Virus record (IMG/VR): IMGVR_UViG_3300024354_000017
Coordinates: 1-64,000 of that record
Direction: 5' to 3' (one strand)
DNA: 64,000 nt
Source: a virus
Translations under genes and position numbers: made by a program
Shown: positions 59,110-64,000 of the stretch, piece after piece
Layout of the letters: every line of letters begins with the position of its first letter
Position numbering within the stretch: position 1 is the first letter of the stretch
The notes under the pieces: model-generated
The model's input: only the letters and a program-made list of their open reading frames with translations
Databases searched by the model: none
Told to the model about the DNA's origin: nothing

Positions 59110-59138
59110 TGTTCGCTCCTGTGTGTTGCTAAGCCTAT

Positions 59139-59167
59139 ATTATAACAGGGCCCGTAGGCCCTGTCAA
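59139..59167 (-). promoter_or_regulatory. early promoter with palindromic spacer
   Basis: TTGACA, 17 bases, TATAAT. The spacer is a perfect inverted repeat ACAGGGCC-TACG-GGCCCTGT that overlaps both boxes, so it may bind a regulator or form a cruciform. Confidence 0.8.
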
Positions 59168-59171
59168 CCCC

Positions 59172-59525
59172 TTAAATTGCTTCAAATGCCTTAAGGGCTT
59201 CTTGTGCGCTCTCGTCCAAATAGACAGCGTCCATAGCCCGTTGCTTCTCAGCGGCTACCAACTTGCGATATGCTTCCAGCTCTGCTTTCTTTGCTTCCAT
59301 AGCAGGCCACTCCACGTCCGTAGGGTTGAGGTAAGGACCCGTGTAGTCTACCTTGTCTGCTTTAAGGGTAATCTCGCCTGAGCGGATGCCCTCAAAGACC
59401 ATACCCCACGTAGGCTGTTCTGGACGGCCACTTGCGCCGTAAAGTTCTACAGCCTTAGCCTGCACCTTCTCTTGTGCTACTTCGTTAAGACGACGGACAA
59501 AATACTCACGTGCTTGCGCTTCCAT
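59172..59525 (-). CDS. early helical protein
   Basis: A 117-residue helical protein (EYFVRRLNEVAQEKVQAKAV, ending DESAQEALKAFEAI). The start was set by AGGAGCGAAACT; the longer frame runs through the promoter. Function unknown. Confidence 0.62.
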   Translation of the reverse strand: MEAQAREYFVRRLNEVAQEKVQAKAVELYGASGRPEQPTWGMVFEGIRSGEITLKADKVDYTGPYLNPTDVEWPAMEAKKAELEAYRKLVAAEKQRAMDAVYLDESAQEALKAFEAI

Positions 59526-59559
59526 AGTTTCGCTCCTTAGTTGCGTTGTTGAAGTGTTT

Positions 59560-59588
59560 ATTATACTGTCAAAAGCAGGGGCTGTCAA
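59560..59588 (-). promoter_or_regulatory. early promoter with flanking inverted repeat
   Basis: TTGACA, 17 bases, TATAAT. CAGGGG and CCCCTG flank the -35 box as an inverted repeat; TTGACAG itself recurs inside the spacer as direct repeat. Confidence 0.8.
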
Positions 59589-59600
59589 CCCCTGTTGTTT

Positions 59601-59945
59601 TTATGCAAACAAATTAAACTTTGCATCCCACGCACTAATAAACGCAGCGCCTACGTCTAAGCTAACGTAATTGTCGCCTTGCATCCCTTGCTCGCTATAG
59701 TCTATGTCTAAGTTGTTAAGACCCTGCAGCGCGAGGAAGTTGCGCAAGTCTGTCATAAATCCCTCGTCTGTGTAAATGAGACCGTCTGTGTCTACATCCC
59801 AAAACTTAGTGTTAAAGTATACACGCAGCTCGCCGAAGTCTTTTTCGTCGTTTACATATGCAAGTCGCATATCTGTAACGTGTACAGGCTTTGCAACGTT
59901 AGACCAGTAGCCGTCGCCGCTAGTGCTAAAAATTGTCTGTTTCAT
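59601..59945 (-). CDS. early protein, conserved among phages
   Basis: A 114-residue protein (FSTSGDGYWSNVAKPVHVTD, then DFGELRVYFNTKFWDVDTDG). The FGELRVYF block recurs in phage proteins known to me, without function. AGGAGCGCGAA precedes the ATG. Confidence 0.65.
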   Translation of the reverse strand: MKQTIFSTSGDGYWSNVAKPVHVTDMRLAYVNDEKDFGELRVYFNTKFWDVDTDGLIYTDEGFMTDLRNFLALQGLNNLDIDYSEQGMQGDNYVSLDVGAAFISAWDAKFNLFA

Positions 59946-59974
59946 TTCGCGCTCCTTTGTGTTACTAAGTCTCT

Positions 59975-60003
59975 ATTGTATGCTCACGCAGCCAATTTGT
60001 CAA
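59975..60003 (-). promoter_or_regulatory. early sigma70 promoter
   Basis: TTGACA, 17 bases, TACAAT, inside the 3' end of the gene at 59984-60352. Confidence 0.8.
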
Positions 60004-60352
60004 CCTCTACACGCAATAACCCTTCAATTAGCTCGGGTAATCGTTTCTTAGCTTCTTCCTCTGCTTGCCAGATCAGATCAGCAGCACAACCGTCCCTGAG
60101 AACCTCGCGAGCATCTTCGTAGAGGTAGCCACCGCAGATCGACGATCCCAGTTCCATGTCATTGAACATGACACGAGCCCTGAGCATAAACCAATCCAAA
60201 TCGCCCCGGTTAACCTTGCGCTCTAAGTCCTCTACATCACAGCAGGTATCATCAAAGAGATCGCGGATAGTGCAATCTTCCCAGGTCTTGTCCACGATCA
60301 CAGTGACCCCATTGTGCTGTTCGCGCAGCAGTTCGTCCCAGTAACGCATCAT
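59984..60352 (-). CDS. early acidic protein
   Basis: A 122-residue protein rich in Asp, Glu and Leu (EDCTIRDLFDDTCCDVEDLE; ending LIEGLLRVEVDKLAA). Three cysteines. ATGA overlap with the gene before it. Function unknown. Confidence 0.6.
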   Translation of the reverse strand: MMRYWDELLREQHNGVTVIVDKTWEDCTIRDLFDDTCCDVEDLERKVNRGDLDWFMLRARVMFNDMELGSSICGGYLYEDAREVLRDGCAADLIWQAEEEAKKRLPELIEGLLRVEVDKLAA

Positions 60353-60528
60353 GCAGTCTCCTTGATAGAATCAGCAACCAATTTGTGGCAGGTGTTCAGG
60401 GTCAGCATCATCACGTGTGCAGCCAGCGCAGCATCCTGGCCTGTGAACTGATTGATTATATCGTGCAGCTCGTTGAGATCTGCGGGAGTGTGCCAAATAT
60501 TGCTATGTGGAATCGGGTTAGTCATCAT
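60349..60528 (-). CDS. 59-residue early protein
   Basis: MMTNPIPHSNIWHTPADLNE then LHDIINQFTGQDAALAAHVM: a helical protein. AGGAGCGA directly precedes the ATG pair. First gene behind promoter 60555. Family not recognised. Confidence 0.6.
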   Translation of the reverse strand: MMTNPIPHSNIWHTPADLNELHDIINQFTGQDAALAAHVMMLTLNTCHKLVADSIKETA

Positions 60529-60554
60529 TCGCTCCTTAACGTTACAATACCTGT

Positions 60555-60583
60555 ATTATACTGCCGAACACCCAAGGTGTCAA
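60555..60583 (-). promoter_or_regulatory. early sigma70 promoter
   Basis: TTGACA, 17 bases, TATAAT for the 59- and 122-residue genes. Confidence 0.85.
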
Positions 60584-60912
60584 TCACCTCGAATGTCCGT
60601 GTTCAGTGTAGGGTTAACAGCTCTACGGATTTCTACTTCCCTACGGTGTGCAGCCGCTTTGCCGCGGATGACCTCATGTACAAGTACTTCAATCTCGTTC
60701 TTGTTCGCGAGCTTGCGCAGTTCTTGACACAAGAGCCAGTTCTTCGACTCTGTTTTGGCACGATAGAAGTGTTTCGCGGCACGTGCCAACACTGACTTAT
60801 TAATAGTTGACTCTGTCTTGGCAGTGACGCCAATGTAGTTTTGACCATTAACACGCAGTTCGTAGATGATGTGATTGCGATCTACACGCTTCTTTCGTTG
60901 TACAGTGGTCAT
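60580..60912 (-). CDS. GIY-YIG-like domain protein
   Basis: A 110-residue protein. HIIYELRVNGQNYIGVTAKT resembles the GIY-YIG start (here IYEL...YIG), and HRREVEIRRAVNPTLNTD carries the conserved glutamate and N-P/N ending. The usual catalytic arginine helix is altered (LARAAKHFYRAK). It may be an active or degenerate nuclease. The start was set by AGGAGCGAGCA. Confidence 0.68.
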   Translation of the reverse strand: MTTVQRKKRVDRNHIIYELRVNGQNYIGVTAKTESTINKSVLARAAKHFYRAKTESKNWLLCQELRKLANKNEIEVLVHEVIRGKAAAHRREVEIRRAVNPTLNTDIRGD

Positions 60913-60936
60913 TGCTCGCTCCTTCAACATATGTAT

Positions 60937-60965
60937 ATTGTACGATCGAACTGCCAAAATGTCAA
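60937..60965 (-). promoter_or_regulatory. early sigma70 promoter
   Basis: TTGACA, 17 bases, TACAAT for the GIY-YIG-like gene. Confidence 0.8.
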
Positions 60966-60997
60966 CCAATTTGTTAAAGACCCTAGAGGGCCTAGGG

Positions 60998-61126
60998 TTA
61001 TTTGACGTGATCCTCGATTAGCTGCGCGAGTGCAGCAATTGCGTCTTGCTGAGCTTCGTCGTCGAGATCCGTGTAGTGCTGTATACGTGCTAAAGCAGCG
61101 TAGAAGACGTGCTGTAGTTCTGTCAT
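60998..61126 (-). CDS. 42-residue early protein
   Basis: MTELQHVFYAALARIQHYTD then LDDEAQQDAIAALAQLIEDH: one or two helices, acidic. AAGGACAGCA precedes the ATG; promoter at 61149. A weak hairpin (CCCTAG/CTAGGG) follows its end. Function unknown. Confidence 0.58.
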   Translation of the reverse strand: MTELQHVFYAALARIQHYTDLDDEAQQDAIAALAQLIEDHVK

Positions 61127-61148
61127 TGCTGTCCTTGTTTAAATGCAT

Positions 61149-61177
61149 ATTATACAAGCAAACAGCATTTTGGACAA
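61149..61177 (-). promoter_or_regulatory. early sigma70 promoter
   Basis: TTGTCC, 17 bases, TATAAT, directly behind the tRNA terminator. Confidence 0.75.
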
Positions 61178-61213
61178 GAAAAAACCCTATAGTTTACTAG
61201 GCTATAGGGTTTC
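61178..61213 (-). terminator. factor-independent terminator after tRNA genes
   Basis: AACCCTATAG pairs with CTATAGGGTT; a U-run follows on the minus strand. Ends the tRNA transcript. Confidence 0.92.
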
Positions 61214-61259
61214 TCCCGTGCTGCTGCACTCTGCGCCAGTGACTAGATGGCTCGCAGCT

Positions 61260-61337
<78 letters not shown>

Positions 61338-61341
61338 TAAC

Positions 61342-61418
61342 TGGCCACGCATAAGGGATTCGAACCCCTGACCCACAGCTTAGAAGGCTGTTGCTCTATC
61401 CAACTGAGCTAATGCGTG
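61342..61418 (-). tRNA. tRNA-Arg (TCT)
   Basis: Acceptor CACGCAT/ATGCGTG, anticodon loop CTTCTAA, T loop TTCGAAT and encoded CCA. It reads AGA, a codon frequent in the low-GC late genes here. Confidence 0.95.
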
Positions 61419-61425
61419 ATTTAAA

Positions 61426-61510
61426 TGGTGCGACTGACCAGAATCGAACTGGTATGCATTGCTGCGAGGGATTTTAAGTCCCTTGTGTCTACCTATTTCA
61501 CCACAGTCGC
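61426..61510 (-). tRNA. tRNA-Leu (TAA)
   Basis: Acceptor GCGACTG/CAGTCGC, anticodon loop CTTAAAA, long variable arm (typical of Leu) and encoded CCA. It reads TTA, abundant in the phage genes of this window. Confidence 0.95.
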
Positions 61511-61526
61511 GACGTCTTACTAGTAG

Positions 61527-61790
61527 TTAATCTCGATTCTCTAAAGGTTGTGTTACTTCTGGATTGTACGCAGCAACCATCCTGTGCAGGGGTTCCATAC
61601 GCTGCTGCATAACGTGAGGCGCTGCTCGTTCAATTTGATCTAGATCCCACGATGAAGGATAGTGTCGTAAGATGCTGCGAGCTTCCTCACGAACTGCCTT
61701 GGGCACACGGGCATAATGCCCACCCGCTAGACGTTGAAGAAACTCTGCTGCGGTCTTAACACTACGATACCGCTCATCTGGAAGTGTCAT
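61527..61790 (-). CDS. early helical protein upstream of tRNAs
   Basis: An 87-residue basic protein (RYRSVKTAAEFLQRLAGGHY, then EARSILRHYPSSWDLDQIER). The start was set by TAGGAGC; the ATG at the transcript start (CATATG) lies behind no ribosome site. Same transcript as the tRNAs. Function unknown. Confidence 0.6.
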   Translation of the reverse strand: MTLPDERYRSVKTAAEFLQRLAGGHYARVPKAVREEARSILRHYPSSWDLDQIERAAPHVMQQRMEPLHRMVAAYNPEVTQPLENRD

Positions 61791-61835
61791 TGATTCTCTG
61801 CTCCTAGTTAGTGCTCGTTTCTTAAGCATATGTAT

Positions 61836-61864
61836 ATTATACGAGCAGAACCCCAACTTGTCAA
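61836..61864 (-). promoter_or_regulatory. early sigma70 promoter of gene and tRNAs
   Basis: TTGACA, 17 bases, TATAAT. It should express the 87-residue protein and the three tRNAs as one transcript. Confidence 0.85.
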
Positions 61865-61878
61865 CTCTTTTTGGCAAA

Positions 61879-62106
61879 TTAGTCAGTATTCTGCAGCGGG
61901 GCCTTCCCCAGTTTCCGTGCTGCACGTTCACGAATTGCTGCAAAGATCTTATAGTTGTGATTGTCCCGCCAGATCATCTCAGCTACGCAGCGTGCCAGAA
62001 AGCCCGTGGCCCAAATGAATGCCAGAGTCTTGTCTTGACTAGTATAGGGATTAACTCCCGCGATCTCACGCAGAACCCATTCAGCTATGTCTTTTGAGTC
62101 TTTCAT
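61879..62106 (-). CDS. small protein, unknown function
   Basis: A 75-residue protein (MKDSKDIAEWVLREIAGVNP, then a hydrophobic AFIWATGFLARCVAEMIW). Its last codons contain a shortened copy of the GCAGCGGGGCC repeat. No clear promoter upstream. Family not recognised. Confidence 0.5.
   Translation of the reverse strand: MKDSKDIAEWVLREIAGVNPYTSQDKTLAFIWATGFLARCVAEMIWRDNHNYKIFAAIRERAARKLGKAPLQNTD
61893..61905. repeat. short copy of GCAGCGGGGCC repeat
   Basis: GCAGCGGGGCCTT, part of the dispersed family, here in coding sequence. Confidence 0.5.
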
Positions 62107-62118
62107 TATGTTACCTAC

Positions 62119-62132
62119 GCAGCGGGGCCACT
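62119..62132. repeat. dispersed repeat GCAGCGGGGCCACT
   Basis: Complete copy, intergenic, just after the ATG region of the 75-residue gene and 200 bases from the next copy. Confidence 0.65.
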
Positions 62133-62277
62133 ATAAGCAGAGACTCAGGATAATGGCTAGACCACAGGCAAGCACTATACGAGCATGACGGCGCTCTAGC
62201 CAACTCTTACTGTATATAGATTCGTATATGAGTATGAGGACCAAGGGCAGAGTTGCACAGCATATATAGGTTAACAT
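62131..62277 (-). CDS. 48-residue membrane protein
   Basis: MLTYICCATLPLVLILIYES and a second helix VLACGLAIILSLCL flank a basic loop (KSWLERRHARI). AGGAG lies 7 bases before the ATG, so I prefer this start over one further upstream. Function unknown. Confidence 0.58.
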   Translation of the reverse strand: MLTYICCATLPLVLILIYESIYSKSWLERRHARIVLACGLAIILSLCL

Positions 62278-62318
62278 CAGATCGCTCCTGAGTATACAGT
62301 ATATATCTAGAATCACTC

Positions 62319-62332
62319 GCAGCGGGGCCACT
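62319..62332. repeat. dispersed repeat GCAGCGGGGCCACT
   Basis: Complete copy at the left edge of the non-coding region. Confidence 0.65.
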
Positions 62333-62680
62333 GTATATAGGTCGTTAGAACAGTCTAGAACGCTAGTTCTAGAGTGAATTCGTGTCTAGAAAACGGTCAA
62401 ACGGTTCGAACTAGGGAGATCTACTGTAAATTTTATAGTAGACTAAAAGTCTAGAACGGTGGTATGAGAGGCTATGCTCAAATGGTCACACAATTTCACA
62501 CTTTATCACACTTTCTACTACTTTTCTGCACCCTTTTCCAATCCCCACCAGGTCGCTAGACCTCTATACGCATCTTGGGGGTCAGTAAATCACACTTACT
62601 GAGCTTTTTCCAGCGTATATACGCACATTGAGCGTGCTCACGCTAGACTTATTATGCGTATACGTATATGTCACTATAGC

Positions 62681-62692
62681 GCAGCGGGGCCT
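62681..62692. repeat. short copy of GCAGCGGGGCC repeat
   Basis: GCAGCGGGGCCT at the right part of the non-coding region. Confidence 0.55.
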
Positions 62693-62765
62693 TTAATGAC
62701 TTAGTATATAGTAAACATAGTATACACATACTACCGCTATGCTCACTACCAGTGCTTGTGTTCGA

Positions 62766-63023
62766 TTATCCATTTGTAAATAACTCCTCACTCTCTATAG
62801 TATCTTCTACTATGCAGTAAGTTGCTTCTAGTATGTCTCCGTCTATGTTACGACACAACTCTACTTCCCAGTTATCAAACATATATACACGTTCAATACG
62901 AGTTATGAAACCCAGTCTATGATTACGCGATCTCTGTGCTATACGAGCACCAGCAAGAGTTCTGTACCATTTTAGGCGTCTCAGAGTATCTTTATGCACT
63001 AAGTAATAGACCGTTGTCTGCAT
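62766..63023 (-). CDS. small protein, unknown function
   Basis: An 85-residue protein (VYYLVHKDTLRRLKWYRTLA, then RIERVYMFDNWEVELCRNID). A basic first half and acidic end. A GTTAAATA box lies 5 bases before the ATG. Divergent from the + strand genes. Family not recognised. Confidence 0.55.
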   Translation of the reverse strand: MQTTVYYLVHKDTLRRLKWYRTLAGARIAQRSRNHRLGFITRIERVYMFDNWEVELCRNIDGDILEATYCIVEDTIESEELFTNG

Positions 63024-63028
63024 AGGGA

Positions 63029-63036
63029 TATTTAAC
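63029..63036 (-). promoter_or_regulatory. late-type box (GTTAAATA), 5 nt from ATG
   Basis: Minus-strand GTTAAATA, TCCCT, ATG: same spacing as the other boxes. Confidence 0.5.
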
Positions 63037-63042
63037 CAAGGT

Positions 63043-63249
63043 ATGCGAGATACTAGATTATTTTGTTATAGATTACGCTCTGACGTTGACTATGATTCGG
63101 AGATTGTTTGGGCATATGTACAGCGTTCGGGCGGCCATATTAGTATTAGAGCAGACTCCATAGACTTTTGGGTCTCGCCCTCTGCGGAACTATTCTTGAT
63201 CTGTGCGTGGCCTTTATTAGAGCGTAGGAGAAACGAAGACTATGTATAA
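63043..63249 (+). CDS. small protein, unknown function
   Basis: A 68-residue protein (YRLRSDVDYDSEIVWAYVQR, then ISIRADSIDFWVSPSAELFL), beta-rich. AAGG lies close before the ATG. Family not recognised. Confidence 0.5.
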   Translation: MRDTRLFCYRLRSDVDYDSEIVWAYVQRSGGHISIRADSIDFWVSPSAELFLICAWPLLERRRNEDYV

Positions 63250-63251
63250 AA

Positions 63252-63318
63252 AATCGCTGCCGGATTTTTGCTGCGCTGCTGCTTCGCAGCCAGTGAATTA
63301 TCCCAAGCTCGTTTGGGT
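63252..63318. other. intergenic GC-rich hairpin cluster
   Basis: GCTGCGCTGCTGCTTCGCAGC forms nested stems (GCTGC, GAA loop, GCAGC on the minus strand), preceded by an A-run; CCCAA/TTGGG forms a second stem. A related sequence ends the gene at 45828-46451. It may be a terminator or a repeated element. Confidence 0.4.
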
Positions 63319-63323
63319 AAATA
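63316..63323 (+). promoter_or_regulatory. late-type box (GGTAAATA)
   Basis: GGTAAATA seven bases before the ATG at 63331; the same box recurs four bases before the ATG at 63566. Confidence 0.4.
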
Positions 63324-63330
63324 TTAGACT

Positions 63331-63558
63331 ATGAATGAACTACGTTATTTTAAAATCATCGATGAATCAGTGATTCCTGACATAGAACTTTGGGTCGCAG
63401 ATCTCGCTAATAGATCTACACTGATACGAGCTTCGGACGGTGCCAGTGTGGTCATTGACATTGAGCCCTGGAGGACGATACCTTCGGAGCGAGATCGCAG
63501 TCTAGAGTTTGAACGTAGATTTGGCTCTGCGGTCTTGCGATCTGAGTTTCCTAGGTAA
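63331..63558 (+). CDS. small protein, unknown function
   Basis: A 75-residue protein (YFKIIDESVIPDIELWVADL, then SVVIDIEPWRTIPSERDR). Strand-helix pattern. No ribosome site; late-type box close upstream. Family not recognised. Confidence 0.5.
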   Translation: MNELRYFKIIDESVIPDIELWVADLANRSTLIRASDGASVVIDIEPWRTIPSERDRSLEFERRFGSAVLRSEFPR

Positions 63559-63565
63559 ATATCAT

Positions 63566-63943
63566 ATGCGCCTAATTATTCTCTCTGCGGTGTTTTGGTT
63601 ATCTGGTTGTGCCACTGTCACTCAGTGGATTCCTTCATTTTGGGATGCAAATCAAAGTCACTATATAGTTGAGGCTAGATTGAAGATCGAGCAGATCAAC
63701 TGTGAAGAACCACAGCGAGCACAGGTCCTACGAGTACAAGAGGATCTACGCAGATTTGAACTATATTCACAGTCTAAGGGTCGTCTACAAGCAGATGTTC
63801 TACGTGTGGTCCGGCCCATTAAAACACAGGTAGATGAGTGGGTAGAACGTGGCGAGGGCACTCGGGGCTACTGCACAGTTAAAAAGAAGCTATTGACTCA
63901 GGAAGCACAACGAGCTGCTGAAGTCGTACTAGGGAGATGGTAA
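63566..63943 (+). CDS. lipoprotein with helical domain
   Basis: A 125-residue protein. MRLIILSAVFWLSGC is a lipoprotein signal with lipobox LSGC. The mature part is helical and charged (QVLRVQEDLRRFELYSQSKG), with two further cysteines. It could be a spanin-like or exclusion lipoprotein. The ATG at the lipoprotein start was preferred over the longer frame at 63509. Overlaps the next ATG by one base. Confidence 0.65.
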   Translation: MRLIILSAVFWLSGCATVTQWIPSFWDANQSHYIVEARLKIEQINCEEPQRAQVLRVQEDLRRFELYSQSKGRLQADVLRVVRPIKTQVDEWVERGEGTRGYCTVKKKLLTQEAQRAAEVVLGRW

Positions 63944-64000
63944 TGAAAGAACAGTTACAGTACGTGATAGAAAACGCACCTAGTTGGGCTAGTGAACGTG
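63943..64000 (+). CDS. partial gene at window end
   Basis: An open frame starts MKEQLQYVIENAPSWASER and runs off the window. AGGGAGATGG lies upstream, and the stop of the lipoprotein overlaps the ATG. Too short to assign. Confidence 0.55.
   Translation, partial: MKEQLQYVIENAPSWASER

Larger units (their letters stand above)
62278..62765. other. non-coding, repeat-rich region; candidate origin or control region
   Basis: No convincing gene. It holds three TCTAGAA-centred repeats (near 62355, 62383, 62452), tandem TCACACTTT units (62485-62515), a pyrimidine-rich stretch, palindromes such as AGCGTG/CACGCT and ATACGTAT, and two GCAGCGGGGCC copies. It lies where transcription switches from minus (left) to plus (right). 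Replication origin or regulatory hub is an inference. Confidence 0.45.

Noticed and set aside
61800-61943. N-terminal extension of the 61527 gene by 51 residues
   Set aside because: The extension would be encoded across the promoter (TTGACA-17-TATAAT), upstream of the transcript start.
62131-62765. CRISPR array in the repeat-rich non-coding region
   Set aside because: Repeats are short, irregularly spaced and not of one type; there are no equal spacers and no cas genes.

Overview
This window is part of the genome of a large tailed phage (myovirus) related to T4. It carries homologues of the T4 tail sheath and tube (gp18, gp19), head completion (gp4), both terminase subunits (gp16, gp17), gp32, UvsX, UvsY, UvsW, clamp-loader gp62, primase gp61, helicase gp41 and a gp1-like nucleotide kinase. 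Many accessory proteins look like those of T4-like phages of marine and freshwater bacteria (cyanophage and pelagiphage type) rather than coliphage T4. No photosynthesis genes are present. Three small secreted proteins near 17 kb look like periplasmic proteins of Betaproteobacteria, so a heterotrophic freshwater or marine proteobacterial host is my inference.

Layout. 0-16.8 kb: virion and packaging genes, mostly + strand. 16.9-17.9 kb: three small exported proteins. 18-21 kb: gp32, UvsX, UvsY. 21-30.7 kb: an island of sugar-metabolism genes and glycosyltransferases, with two families of paralogues. 30.7-43.6 kb: UvsW, gp62, gp61 and gp41 mixed with conserved small proteins, a minimal DnaE-like polypeptide, a carbamoyltransferase, a dioxygenase and two possibly head-packaged proteins. 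43.6-48 kb: acetyltransferase-like, SGNH-hydrolase-like, dioxygenase and methyltransferase genes. 48-62 kb: a dense, more GC-rich early region on the minus strand, ending (in transcription order, beginning) near three tRNA genes. 62.28-62.77 kb: a repeat-rich non-coding region. 63-64 kb: small + strand genes.

Regulation is unusually readable. The early region has 23 near-consensus sigma70 promoters (TTGACA, 17 bp, TATAAT or TACAAT), nearly all followed by an AGGAGC-type ribosome site and one or a few genes. The rest uses a T4-type late box (NATAAATA and relatives). At ten genes this box lies exactly 5 nt before the ATG, which puts the start codon at the predicted +1 of the transcript. Factor-independent terminators close several units.

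How the genes work together: early genes (many unknown, plus a MoxR ATPase with a VWA metallopeptidase, another AAA ATPase, small membrane proteins and tRNAs) take over the host. The gp32/UvsX/UvsY/UvsW/gp41/gp61/gp62 set replicates and recombines the DNA. The sugar island probably modifies phage DNA, virion or host glycans. The late genes build and fill the virion. All functional names rest on reading the sequence; no database search was run.
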